A stretch of DNA of 64,000 nt from assembly GCF_000336995.1 (NCBI RefSeq), contig NZ_AOJI01000013.1, positions 33,523-97,522 on the forward strand, in the 5' to 3' direction. This DNA is from Halorubrum aidingense JCM 13560. Lineage in GTDB: Archaea; Halobacteriota; Halobacteria; Halobacteriales; Haloferacaceae. Position 1 is the first letter of the stretch, and each line of letters starts with the position of its first letter. Positions 16,267 to 24,187 of this stretch are shown piece by piece. The notes under the pieces were generated by a model. The model made no database searches. It worked only from the letters and a program-made list of their open reading frames with translations, and was not told the origin of the DNA. Made by a program: the position numbers and the translations under genes.

Positions 16267-16689
16267 ATGGCCGAACCGTTGGGAGAGCTCCTCGAGTTCC
16301 GGTTGGGGGGCGAGCGGTACTGTCTCGACATCGCGTACGTCGACGAGATCGTCACGACGACCGATATCCGGTCGATTCCGAACGCGCCCGACCACGTCAC
16401 CGGCGTCACGGACCTCCGCGGCCGGACCACGACGGTCGTCGATCCGGGCGTCGTCTTAGACGTCGACGACGAGCGCGACCGCACGCACATCGTCGTTCTC
16501 GACGACGAGGAACTGACCGACACCGAGGGCACCGTCGGGTGGCTCGTCGAGGACGTCCGGCAGGTGATCACCGCTTCCGAGGACGACGTCGATCGCACGC
16601 CCGCGATGGACGACACCCCGGTCGCCGGCGTCATCTCGAACGACTCCGAGTTCGTCGTACAGCTCGATCCCCGAACGGTCGCGACGTGA
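16267..16689 (+). CDS. cheW: Chemotaxis coupling protein CheW
   Basis: A 140-residue CheW, close to the family's usual length. Typical features are LLEFRLGGERYCLDIAYVDEIV at the start (split here in two parts), IPNAPDHVTGVTDLRGRTTTVVD (the conserved loop with RG), and VGWLVEDVRQVITASEDDV. It links receptor tips to the kinase CheA. Being in an operon with one soluble transducer and no other che genes, it may be a dedicated adaptor or an extra paralogue of the main CheW encoded elsewhere. Confidence 0.9.
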   Translation: MAEPLGELLEFRLGGERYCLDIAYVDEIVTTTDIRSIPNAPDHVTGVTDLRGRTTTVVDPGVVLDVDDERDRTHIVVLDDEELTDTEGTVGWLVEDVRQVITASEDDVDRTPAMDDTPVAGVISNDSEFVVQLDPRTVAT

Positions 16690-16720
16690 GCGATTCACGC
16701 GGGTCTCCGCGGGCGTCGTC

Positions 16721-16727
16721 TTTATTT
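16721..16727 (+). promoter_or_regulatory. TATA box of the FAD oxidoreductase gene
   Basis: TTTATTT centred about 26 bases before ATG 16750, which predicts a leaderless transcript. Confidence 0.6.
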
Positions 16728-16749
16728 CCCCGAAGCGAGAGGTGACCGC

Positions 16750-18003
16750 ATGACTCGATCCGAGTCGGTCGCGGTCGTCGGTGGCGGGGCGGTCGGCGTC
16801 ACCGCCGCTGTCGACCTCGCGGCTCGCGGCGCCGACGTGACGCTCTACGACCGCGGCACGCTGGGCGCCGAAAGCTCCGGTCGGGCCGCCGGCGTCCTCT
16901 ACGACGCGTACGCCGAGGACGTCGACGCCGCGCTCGCGGCGCGCGCGATGGAGCGGTTCCGCGCGTTCGACGGATCGCTACCGGGGTTTTCGTTCACGGC
17001 CTGTCCGTACGTCATCGCGGTGCGTGAGGGCGACGCGGACGCTGACGCAATCCCGGCGATGGTCGATCGGATGCGCGCCCACGGCCGGTCGGTCTCGCTC
17101 GTCGATCCTGCGACCCTCGGCGAGCGTTTCCCGGTCGCGATCGACGACCTCGCGGTCGCGGCCGTGGCCGACGGCGCCGGGTGGTGTGACCCCGCGAGCT
17201 ACGTCGCCGCGATGGGCCGACGGGCGCGACGCGAGGGCGTCGACGTCGAGACCGAGACCGAGGTCGCACTCGCGCGCGACGGTCGAGAAGTACGGCTCGC
17301 CGAGTGCGGGGACGCGACCGGCGAGGTGACCGCTCGCACGTTCGACGCGATCATCGTTGCGGTCGGCGCCCACACGGCCCCGTTCTTCGACGCCGTCGGA
17401 GTCGACCTCCCCGTCGTCCCGTATCGGGTACAGGCGCTGACGGCCCGGAACGCCTACGACGGGCCGATGGTGTACGACGCGACGGCGGGCGTCTACGTCC
17501 GGCCGCACCCGACCGGACTCCTCGCCGGCGACGGCACCGAGCCGGTCGCGGCCGACCCGGAGGCGTACGACCGGGCGGGTGACGACTGGTTCGTCGAATC
17601 CGTCTCGGAGACGCTCCGCGACCGGCTCGACGCTGTGAGCGCTCCCGGTCCGGACCTCGATCGGGCGTGGGCCGGGCTCTGCACGGCGACCCCCGACGGC
17701 GACCCGCTCGTCGGGCCGGTCGGCGATCTCGCGGCCGAATCGTCCGGATCGGCGGGCGACTCGGCACCGCAACTATTCGTCGCCGCCGGGTGGCAGGGGC
17801 ACGGGTTCATGCGCGCCCCGGCGATCGGCGAACACCTCGCAGAAGGCGTGTTGGCGTCGCTCGACGGTTCACGCGCGTCGTCCGCGTCGTCCGCGTCGTC
17901 GCCGTGGATCGACGCGTTCGACCCCGATCGGTTCGACGGGGACGAGGAGTTCGAGATCGTGGAGGGTATGACCGTGGAGCGGCGCGCCGGACGAGATTCG
18001 TGA
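16750..18003 (+). CDS. FAD-dependent oxidoreductase of the D-amino-acid oxidase (DAO) family
   Basis: A 417-residue flavoprotein. The N-terminal dinucleotide-binding fold is VAVVGGGAVGVTAAVDLAARGADVTLYDRG (residues about 7-37, GxGxxG present), followed by SSGRAAGVLYD. The end of the FAD domain reads LFVAAGWQGHGFMRAPAIGEHLAEG, where GWQGHG matches the DAO-family glycine motif. Family members oxidise amines or amino acids such as glycine, sarcosine or D-amino acids; the substrate is not evident. An Ala/Ser repeat (SSASSASS, about 376-384) lies near the C-terminus. The gene stands alone between chemotaxis and heat-shock genes. Confidence 0.85.
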   Translation: MTRSESVAVVGGGAVGVTAAVDLAARGADVTLYDRGTLGAESSGRAAGVLYDAYAEDVDAALAARAMERFRAFDGSLPGFSFTACPYVIAVREGDADADAIPAMVDRMRAHGRSVSLVDPATLGERFPVAIDDLAVAAVADGAGWCDPASYVAAMGRRARREGVDVETETEVALARDGREVRLAECGDATGEVTARTFDAIIVAVGAHTAPFFDAVGVDLPVVPYRVQALTARNAYDGPMVYDATAGVYVRPHPTGLLAGDGTEPVAADPEAYDRAGDDWFVESVSETLRDRLDAVSAPGPDLDRAWAGLCTATPDGDPLVGPVGDLAAESSGSAGDSAPQLFVAAGWQGHGFMRAPAIGEHLAEGVLASLDGSRASSASSASSPWIDAFDPDRFDGDEEFEIVEGMTVERRAGRDS

Positions 18004-18027
18004 CCGCCGGTGCGGCGCGCCGGCGTC

Positions 18028-18456
18028 TCACTCCTCGTCGGGGTCGTCTTCCTCGACGACCGCGACGTCTTGGGCGTCCTGCTTCTTCGGAATCTCCACC
18101 TGTAGGGTGCCGCTCCGCGTCAGCGTCGCGTTCGCACCCTGCGGGGTCACGTTCGCGTCTCGCGGGAGGTCGGCGCTGCCGGAGAGGGAGACGCCGCGCC
18201 CGGGAAACAGCAGTTCGTACCCGTCGTGGAACTCGCGGAAGCGGTCGAGTTTGACCTCGACGGTGTGATCGAGGAACGTCACGTTAAGGTCCTCGCCGCG
18301 GACGCCGGGAGCGTCGAACACGACGAGGTAGGCGTCGTCGCTCTCGAGGAGGTCGTACGAGAGCGGCCGGCGCTCCTGCATCTTGCTCCATCCGCGCCCG
18401 ACCCGCTCTAGCGCCTCTCGGAACACCGACCGGCCCGTCTCGATCAGTCCGCTCAC
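18028..18456 (-). CDS. Small heat shock protein, Hsp20/alpha-crystallin family
   Basis: A 142-residue holdase chaperone. The alpha-crystallin domain spans about 33-125: YDLLESDDAYLVVFDAPGV at its start and the family's A-x-x-x-n-G-v-L box as ANATLTRSGTLQVEIPK at its end. The tail is acidic (VVEEDDPDEE). It starts 3 bases downstream of a tiny zinc-finger gene, so both are probably on one leaderless transcript. It should bind unfolding proteins under heat or low-salt stress. Confidence 0.88.
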   Translation of the reverse strand: MSGLIETGRSVFREALERVGRGWSKMQERRPLSYDLLESDDAYLVVFDAPGVRGEDLNVTFLDHTVEVKLDRFREFHDGYELLFPGRGVSLSGSADLPRDANVTPQGANATLTRSGTLQVEIPKKQDAQDVAVVEEDDPDEE

Positions 18457-18459
18457 GGG

Positions 18460-18615
18460 CTACACCTCGATCTCGACGAGGTCGCTCCCGCCGCAGTACG
18501 GACACGAGAGGTCCCCGACGGCGTGGTCGTCGGGAACGTCGTAGGTGTAGTGGTTCTCGAACATGTCGAGCTCGCAGTCGTCGGCTTCGCACTTGACCTC
18601 CATCGTCGATGGCAT
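18460..18615 (-). CDS. Tiny zinc-finger protein (DUF7559-like)
   Basis: A 51-residue protein read directly from the sequence: it starts MPSTMEVKCEADDCELDMF and ends VEIEV, with stop TAG at 18460-18462. Four cysteines (CEADDC, C-x4-C; and CPYCGG, C-x2-C) make a likely zinc site, like the many small CPxCG proteins of haloarchaea. The alternative ATG at 18603 would drop four residues; the longer start fits better with TTTAAG at 18643-18648, which is about 30 bases upstream. It is placed 3 bases before the hsp20 start codon, so a joint stress role is plausible but unproven. Confidence 0.8.
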   Translation of the reverse strand: MPSTMEVKCEADDCELDMFENHYTYDVPDDHAVGDLSCPYCGGSDLVEIEV

Positions 18616-18642
18616 ATGTGATACCGTTGTGTCGGCGAGGGC

Positions 18643-18648
18643 TTAAAC
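18643..18648 (-). promoter_or_regulatory. TATA box of the DUF7559/hsp20 operon
   Basis: On the minus strand TTTAAG is centred about 30 bases before ATG 18615. It decides for the longer start of the small zinc-finger gene and suggests leaderless transcription of the two-gene unit. Confidence 0.55.
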
Positions 18649-19001
18649 GGCGTGGCGGCGGTGCGCACATATCGTCCCTCCGACGGTCGGTGGGCTCTCA
18701 GAACGCGCCGTCGAACTCGCCAACGGTCACCGTGGCACCCTCGCCAGCGTGTCCAACCACGTTACCGAATCGTCCAGACGTTCTCGGGTTTAGTGGATAC
18801 TGTTGGAAATAATGTGAAATATTCTGGAAGCACAATTGCGGATCGTTCCCGATCCGTCGGCGATAGTGAAAGCTGCTAGCGATACCGGATCTCGATCGGT
18901 GATCGGGGGAACGCGAGACCCTCTTGATCGAGTGCGGGAGTGGGTGACTCGCCCGGTGGTGCGGTCTCTTATAAGTGTCGCAGCGATGTTGCCGTCGGCA
19001 G

Positions 19002-19110
19002 TTTATAAGTTGTTGATCGCGGGAAGAACGGTGTTAACGGCTCAACCGCACCGCACAGCACCGCGCCTCACGCCTCCCCAGCCTCGTCGCCACCGCACTA
19101 CCTATTTATA
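19002..19110 (-). repeat. Structured intergenic repeat, copy B (minimal form)
   Basis: Reading on the minus strand: TATAAAT (19110-19104), 9 bases, GGTGGCG, then directly the family core GAGGCTGGGGAGGCGTGAGG (19085-19066), GCGGT, CACCGTTC, CCCGCGATCAAC and TTATAA. The two hairpins found between head and core in copies A and D are absent. It shares its far end (CGCGATCAAC) with copy C. At about 110 bp it looks like the basic unit, or a deletion product. Confidence 0.75.
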
Positions 19111-19436
19111 TCCGATCGTCTCCGTCGCTCTTAGATATTTATATACCGCGTCGCCGTCAGGGTCTGCGATACTCACTCCCGCAACCAGCCATCGCTGTTC
19201 CTGTATTGACCGCAACCGAGTGAGAATGTGTCGTCTGAGGTGCATTTCAACGACGTCGATCGGATGGGTTCTGGGAATAAACCTATCCATAAGTTATCTA
19301 TGGTCGGGCAGTGGTTACGCGAATATAGTCTTGTATGTATTAAACACAACCGTTATAACCTCGAACGGGATATGCATTATTGAGCAGCAATGTACGAACT
19401 ACGAAATACTGGATACAGCGACCGGAGGACAGACAC

Positions 19437-19598
19437 ATGCCAGGACTAGAGATTCCCACGTGGGATCCGGAGACGGCTCTCCTAATCGGTACGATCCTAC
19501 TGGAAGCGGTCATCCTTTACGTTGGATACGGCGTTCTCGAACGGCTCGTCGGGCCTCACCTCATGGAATTCCTCGTCGGAGGTGGATCCAATGCTTGA
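19437..19598 (+). CDS. Small membrane protein partnered with TauE (DUF7512-like)
   Basis: A 53-residue protein with one transmembrane helix (ETALLIGTILLEAVILYVGYGVLE) between short polar ends. GGAGG at 19424-19428, 8 bases before ATG 19437, supports the start. It overlaps the TauE gene by 8 bases. Small proteins of this look, which I recall under the label DUF7512, commonly precede TauE/SafE genes in haloarchaea. Its role is unknown; a subunit or stabiliser of the transporter is the simplest guess. Confidence 0.65.
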   Translation: MPGLEIPTWDPETALLIGTILLEAVILYVGYGVLERLVGPHLMEFLVGGGSNA

Positions 19599-20640
19599 TA
19601 CGCTGACGGGAATCGTCGGCGGGTCACCCGAGATGCTGGCGCTTTTCGTCGGGTTCGGACTCGTCGTCGGACTGCTCTTCGGCTTCTTCGGCATGGGGGG
19701 ATCGTTCCTCGTGACGCCCGCGCTGCTGATGTTGGATTATCCAGCCTCCGTCGCGGTCGGGTCCGGGATGGCATTCGTCTTCGGAACGGCCGTCATCGCG
19801 ACGCTGAAACACCACGACCTCGGACAGGTTGACTACAAACTCGGAGTTATCATGATCGCGGGGACGACGGTCGGCATCGAGGCCGGCCGTGCGAGCGTCT
19901 TCTATCTCGAGGACCTCGGGCTCGCAGATGGTATCATCAGCGTGGTCTACGTGTTCTTACTCGGCGGCATTGGACTCATGATAACTCGAGAGGCGCTCAA
20001 TGGCGACGACGACGGCGGCATCGACCACGGTGCCGTCGACACGGACTTGAGTGAGTACGAGATCCCCGAGGTCGCAAAGCGAATCCAAGAGACCGTCCGA
20101 ATCCCGCCGATGGTCACGCTCCGCGGTGACGTCCGCGTCTCTGCGTGGGTGATCACGGCCGTGGCGTTCTCGACCGGGCTTCTCTCCGGGTTCCTCGGTG
20201 TCGGTGGCGGGTTCATTCGGATGCCCGCGATGATTTACGCAATCGGCGTTCCCACTCCTGTCGCTGTCGGGACCGACCTCTTCGAAATCGTGTTCTCAGG
20301 TGGTATTGGGAGCTACCTGTACGGACAGAGCGGCGGTGTGGACCTGAGTATCGTCGCCCCGCTCCTGTTCGGGAGCGCGCTCGGGGCCCGCATCGGCTCC
20401 GCGGCGACCGCAATCGTGGACTCCGACGACATCAAAATCTACTTCGGTGGGATGCTGCTCGCCGGGTCCGTCGCGGTCGGTATCGGCGAAATCGGGACGT
20501 ATCTCGGAAGCGTTCTTCTGGAGACGATCGGGCTGTTCCTCGTTATCGGGGCCGCAGTCGTCGTGGCGGGAGCGATCGTCTTCACTACGCTTCGGTCCCT
20601 CCGCGCGACCCGCCGCCAAACGACGGTGACGGCAGACTGA
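19591..20640 (+). CDS. Sulfite exporter TauE/SafE family permease
   Basis: A 349-residue membrane protein with about eight helices in two repeated halves. Each half opens with a glycine-rich motif: VGLLFGFFGMGGSFLVTPALL (about 26-46, longer run split) and LLSGFLGVGGGFIRMPAM (about 200-217). A hydrophilic loop containing DDDGGIDHGAVDTD sits in the middle. Family members move sulfite, sulfonates or related sulfur anions across the membrane. The start ATG 19591 follows GGAGGTGG at about 19578 and overlaps the small upstream gene by 8 bases. GC content is a little lower than in the neighbours. Substrate is unknown. Confidence 0.88.
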   Translation: MLDTLTGIVGGSPEMLALFVGFGLVVGLLFGFFGMGGSFLVTPALLMLDYPASVAVGSGMAFVFGTAVIATLKHHDLGQVDYKLGVIMIAGTTVGIEAGRASVFYLEDLGLADGIISVVYVFLLGGIGLMITREALNGDDDGGIDHGAVDTDLSEYEIPEVAKRIQETVRIPPMVTLRGDVRVSAWVITAVAFSTGLLSGFLGVGGGFIRMPAMIYAIGVPTPVAVGTDLFEIVFSGGIGSYLYGQSGGVDLSIVAPLLFGSALGARIGSAATAIVDSDDIKIYFGGMLLAGSVAVGIGEIGTYLGSVLLETIGLFLVIGAAVVVAGAIVFTTLRSLRATRRQTTVTAD

Positions 20641-20696
20641 GGCGGTTCCGAGCCGTCCGTGATTCCGCACGCACCTTACCCGCACTCTCCGTCCCG

Positions 20697-20751
20697 CGTC
20701 CGCACACCCCCCACCCCGCATCCGCACACCCCCCACCCCGCATCCGCACCC
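20697..20751 (+). repeat. 22-bp direct repeat, about 2.5 copies
   Basis: A unit of the form CCGCACACCCCCCACCCCGCAT repeats twice in full and once in part, just before the radical SAM gene. The strand is extremely C-rich, so a G-quadruplex or i-motif, or slippage, could explain it. No function can be assigned. Confidence 0.8.
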
Positions 20752-20784
20752 TTTTCCCGTGTCGGCGGACTAGGCCCCGCTAAC

Positions 20785-22662
20785 ATGACCGATCCGGTCG
20801 CGCTCGACGGCGGCTCGTCGCCGCCGCATCCGAGCGATCTCACCGTCACCATCGTCGACGGCTACGTCGACGAGCCGGCGCACTTCGGCGTGCCGCCGTA
20901 CATCTCGACGTACCCGCGGTACACGGCCGGCGCGCTCGTCGACGCCGGCGTCCCCGAGGAGTCGATCACCTACCACACCATCGACGAACTCCGAGAGGAC
21001 CGGGGCAAGCACGCCGACGTCGCGAACGCCGACCTGTTCGTCTACGTCGGCGGGATGACCGTCCCCGGGAAGTACGTCGGCGGCACCCCCGCCGAGCCCG
21101 ACGAGGTGCGCGAACTGGGGTGGACCGCGGACGGCGTCACCCTGCTCGGCGGTCCGGTGCGGTTCGGCGTCGGCGAGGAGAACGCGGGCGCACAGGAGAC
21201 CGAACGCGACGACCTCGACTACGACTTCGTCGCCATGGGCGACGTGGAGGCGGCCGCCTACGACCTCGTCTGTGAGGGGTTAGAGGGGTTCGGGAACCGG
21301 ATGCGCGACAACGCCGAGATCGACCGGTGGGCGGAGAAAGGCGCGTTCGTCGTCGAGCAACACCCCAACCACCCCGACTACCTCATCTGCGAGATGGAGA
21401 CCTCCCGCGGCTGCGCGTACCGCTGCTCGTTCTGCACGGAGCCGCTCTACGGGAGCCCGGCGTTCCGCGCGGCGCGCTCGGTCGTCGACGAGGTCGACGC
21501 GCTCTCTGACCGGGGGGTCAAACACTTCCGACTCGGCCGACAGGCGGACATCCTCGCGTTCGGCGGCGACGGCGAGGCTCCCAACCCCGACGCGCTCCGC
21601 GAACTGTACGGCGGGATCCGCGAGGTCGCACCCGACCTGCGGACGCTCCACCTCGACAACATGAACCCGGTGACGATCACGGACTACCCCGAGGCCTCCC
21701 GCGAGGCGATCCGGGTCATCGCCGAGCACAACACGCCCGGCGACACCGCCGCGTTCGGGCTCGAGTCGGCTGACCCGGTCGTCCAGGAGCAGAACAACCT
21801 GCTCGTCACGGCCGAGGAGTGTCTGGAGGCCGTCCGCGTCGTCAACGAGGAGGGCGGGTGGCGCCCGGGCGACACCCCGGCGACGACGCCGGGCGATGAC
21901 GACCGCGTCGTCGGTCCGTCGACCGGTCCCGACGCGAGCCCGCGGCTCCCGAAACTGTTGCCCGGGATCAACCTCGTGCACGGGCTCGCGGGCGAGCGCC
22001 CCGAGACCTACGAGCACAACAAAGCGTTCCTCCAGTCCGTTTACGACGAGGGGCTCATGCTTCGCCGGATCAACGTCCGGCAGGTGATGGCGTTCGCGGG
22101 CACCGAGATGGCCGAGACGGGCGCCGACATCGCCCGCGAGCACAAGGCCCAGTTCCAGACGTACAAACGGGAGGTCCGCGAGACCATCGACAACCCGATG
22201 CTCGACCGCGTCGTCCCGCCGGGGACGGTCCTCCCCGACGTTCACCTGGAGTACCACCAGGACGGGAAGACGTTCGGGCGCCAGCTCGGCACCTACGCCC
22301 TCCTCGTCGCGGTCCCCGGCGAGCGCGAACTCGGGACCGCCATCGACGTGGCGATCACCGACCACGGCTACCGCTCCGTGACGGGAGTTCCGTACCCGAT
22401 CGACGTCAACGCCGCGTCGATGGACGAGCTGACCGCGATCCCCGGGATCAATCGGAACACGGCGGGCGACGTCGTCGTCGGGCGCCCCTACGCCTCCCTC
22501 GACGAGGTCGACGCCGGCGTCGCGGACCTCTCGCGGTTCGCCGTCGTCGACGACGTCGACGTTCCGATCCCCGGTCGCGAGCGACCCGGATCCGGTCCCG
22601 GGACGGGCGCGCGGTCCGGGCTCGACCGTCGGGACGCCTCCTCGATCGGCCGCGGCGACTGA
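20785..22662 (+). CDS. Radical SAM protein with C-terminal helix-hairpin-helix (COG1031)
   Basis: A 625-residue enzyme of unknown reaction. The radical SAM cluster motif CxxxCxxC is Cys210, Cys214 and Cys217 (SRGCAYRCSFCTEP). The N-terminal 150 residues form a Rossmann-like domain in the position of a B12-binding domain, but I see no DxHxxG cobalamin motif. The end (about 545-600) is a helix-hairpin-helix: DVNAASMDELTAIPGINRNT, which suggests nucleic-acid binding. This matches COG1031, a euryarchaeal family with no known substrate; RNA modification is a reasonable guess. ATG 20785 is the first start with acidic haloarchaeal composition. An MBL hydrolase gene follows 3 bases later. Confidence 0.85.
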   Translation: MTDPVALDGGSSPPHPSDLTVTIVDGYVDEPAHFGVPPYISTYPRYTAGALVDAGVPEESITYHTIDELREDRGKHADVANADLFVYVGGMTVPGKYVGGTPAEPDEVRELGWTADGVTLLGGPVRFGVGEENAGAQETERDDLDYDFVAMGDVEAAAYDLVCEGLEGFGNRMRDNAEIDRWAEKGAFVVEQHPNHPDYLICEMETSRGCAYRCSFCTEPLYGSPAFRAARSVVDEVDALSDRGVKHFRLGRQADILAFGGDGEAPNPDALRELYGGIREVAPDLRTLHLDNMNPVTITDYPEASREAIRVIAEHNTPGDTAAFGLESADPVVQEQNNLLVTAEECLEAVRVVNEEGGWRPGDTPATTPGDDDRVVGPSTGPDASPRLPKLLPGINLVHGLAGERPETYEHNKAFLQSVYDEGLMLRRINVRQVMAFAGTEMAETGADIAREHKAQFQTYKREVRETIDNPMLDRVVPPGTVLPDVHLEYHQDGKTFGRQLGTYALLVAVPGERELGTAIDVAITDHGYRSVTGVPYPIDVNAASMDELTAIPGINRNTAGDVVVGRPYASLDEVDAGVADLSRFAVVDDVDVPIPGRERPGSGPGTGARSGLDRRDASSIGRGD

Positions 22663-22665
22663 GCG

Positions 22666-23481
22666 ATGTCGCCGCCCGTCACCCGTATCGAGGTCCCGGT
22701 CGACACCCGGGCGCCCGGAGGGACGACGAACGCGTACCTCGCCGACGGGCTGCTCGTCGATCCCGCGGCTCGAACGGAGACGCTGGACGCGGCGGTCGGG
22801 GTCGCAGGCGCCGAGACGGATGTCGGTAGCGGCGCGCCGTCTCCCGTCGACGCGATCGCGGTCACCCACGCGCACCCGGACCACGTCGGCGGCGTCGCGG
22901 CGTACGCCGACCTGACGGACGCGAGGGTCTTCGCGCACGCGGCCCACGCGGACCGATTCGCGGACGCGACCGGGATCGAGCCGGATGACACCTTTCGCGG
23001 TGGCGACGCAGTCGGCGGCACGGCCGGCAACACCGCCGTCCGCGCGGTCGCGACTCCCGGTCACGCGCCGGACCACGTCGCGTTCGCGGTCGGCGACGCG
23101 CTGCTCTGCGGCGACCTCGCCGTCGCGGAGGGGAGCGTCGTCGTGGGCGGTCCGGGCGCCGACCTCCGCGCGTACCTCGATAGCCTCACACAGGTACGAG
23201 ACGCCGGATACGGCCGATTGCTTCCCGGGCACGGGCCGCCGATACTCGACCCCGATGCGACCTGCCAGCGACTGATCGACCACCGGTTGGACCGCGAGCG
23301 AGCGGTCCTCGACGCCGTCGAGAACGGTGCGGCCGACGTTGATGCCGTCGTCGACGCCGCCTACGAGAAGGACCTCGCCGGCGTCGAAGACCTCGCGCGG
23401 GCGACCGTCGTCGCGCATCTCGAAAAATTGCTCGCGGTGGGAGAGATCGGGGCGACGTGGCGCGATCGGCTCTACGACTGA
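22666..23481 (+). CDS. MBL-fold metallo-hydrolase
   Basis: A 271-residue metallo-beta-lactamase-fold enzyme. The metal motif is THAHPDHVGG (His68, His70, Asp72, His73); further ligands are His in TPGHAPDHVAF, Asp in LLCGDLAV and His in LLPGHGPPI. The C-terminal helical part (about 205-271) resembles LACTB2 and glyoxalase-II-like proteins with a winged-helix tail. It may act as a thioesterase, esterase or nuclease. It lies 3 bases after the radical SAM gene (an operon). Its stop directly abuts the stop of the convergent HAD gene. Confidence 0.88.
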   Translation: MSPPVTRIEVPVDTRAPGGTTNAYLADGLLVDPAARTETLDAAVGVAGAETDVGSGAPSPVDAIAVTHAHPDHVGGVAAYADLTDARVFAHAAHADRFADATGIEPDDTFRGGDAVGGTAGNTAVRAVATPGHAPDHVAFAVGDALLCGDLAVAEGSVVVGGPGADLRAYLDSLTQVRDAGYGRLLPGHGPPILDPDATCQRLIDHRLDRERAVLDAVENGAADVDAVVDAAYEKDLAGVEDLARATVVAHLEKLLAVGEIGATWRDRLYD

Positions 23482-24102
23482 TCAGAGTTCGGCTTCGAGT
23501 TCGGCCGCGACCCTCGTCAACGGTGTCTCGGTCACGTCCACGAACCGTCCGCCGACGTCGACGACTCCGCCGTCGGTCGCCGGATCGTCGCCGACGTGCA
23601 CCAGTCTTGCCGGCTCGACGTCGAGCGCGTCTGCGGCGGTCTCGAACGCCTTCGGGTGCGGCTTTCGCCAGCCGCACCCGATGCTCGTCGTGACCGCGTC
23701 GAACTCGCCGCGGAGTCCGGCCCGGATCAGCGTTTTCGAGACCAGTTCCGGCACCGCGCAGTTGGACAGGAGCCCGACGGGACCGCTCTCCGCGACGTCT
23801 CGAACGGCGGTCCGGGCGCCGTCGCGTCGGGTCACGTCCGGATCGAACGCGGCGACGACCGCGTGCCGGGCGACGTTGCCGGTGACTTCGACGCCGCGAG
23901 AACCGAGGGCGTGCGCGACGTGAGCCGGGAGGGGAACCTCCGCGCCGTCGGGCGCATCCACGTGTCGCTCGCCGTACGCGACGTGCCAGTCGTCCGGCAC
24001 CGCGACGCCGCGGGATTCCAGTTCGCGCGCGACCGTCTCCGCGGGATCGGACGGGTACTCGACGTCGACGAGCGTCCCGAACAGATCGAAAGTGACTGCC
24101 AC
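23482..24102 (-). CDS. HAD-superfamily hydrolase
   Basis: A 206-residue HAD hydrolase of the IA group. Motif I is FDLFGTLVD (nucleophile Asp6), motif II the Ser/Asn of GLLSNCAV, motif III Lys in WRKPHPKAF, and motif IV GDDPATDGG. The second motif-I position is Phe instead of Asp, as in the haloacid-dehalogenase-like branch, so a classical phosphatase reaction is not assured. The cap domain lies between motifs I and II. It ends tail-to-tail with the MBL gene with no spacer (TGATCA). Confidence 0.85.
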   Translation of the reverse strand: MAVTFDLFGTLVDVEYPSDPAETVARELESRGVAVPDDWHVAYGERHVDAPDGAEVPLPAHVAHALGSRGVEVTGNVARHAVVAAFDPDVTRRDGARTAVRDVAESGPVGLLSNCAVPELVSKTLIRAGLRGEFDAVTTSIGCGWRKPHPKAFETAADALDVEPARLVHVGDDPATDGGVVDVGGRFVDVTETPLTRVAAELEAEL

Positions 24103-24187
24103 GATACCGCCCGTAGGGACAAACCGGGATTGAAGCTGTCGGTCCGCCTACTGCCGGCGCGGGAGAGAACTCGCTCCGCCTGCCGGC

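Larger units (their letters stand above)
18616..19436. other. 821-bp AT-richer intergenic region
   Basis: No convincing gene. It contains the minimal structured repeat (19002-19110), AT-rich stretches (about 18790-18835 and 19280-19380), and an inverted repeat CCATA-N7-TATGG (19287-19303) that might be an operator for the TauE operon. TTATAA at about 19353-19358 is the best TATA for that operon. A 62-codon minus-strand ORF (19102-19290) has no recognisable motif and overlaps the repeat edge, so I do not call it a gene. Confidence 0.6.

Noticed and set aside
19102-19290. 62-codon minus-strand ORF as a gene or gene remnant
   Set aside because: No motif or ribosome-binding site, and it runs into the repeat element.
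20697-20751. Repeats that might be a CRISPR array
   Set aside because: Units are directly adjacent with no spacers, and only about 2.5 are present.
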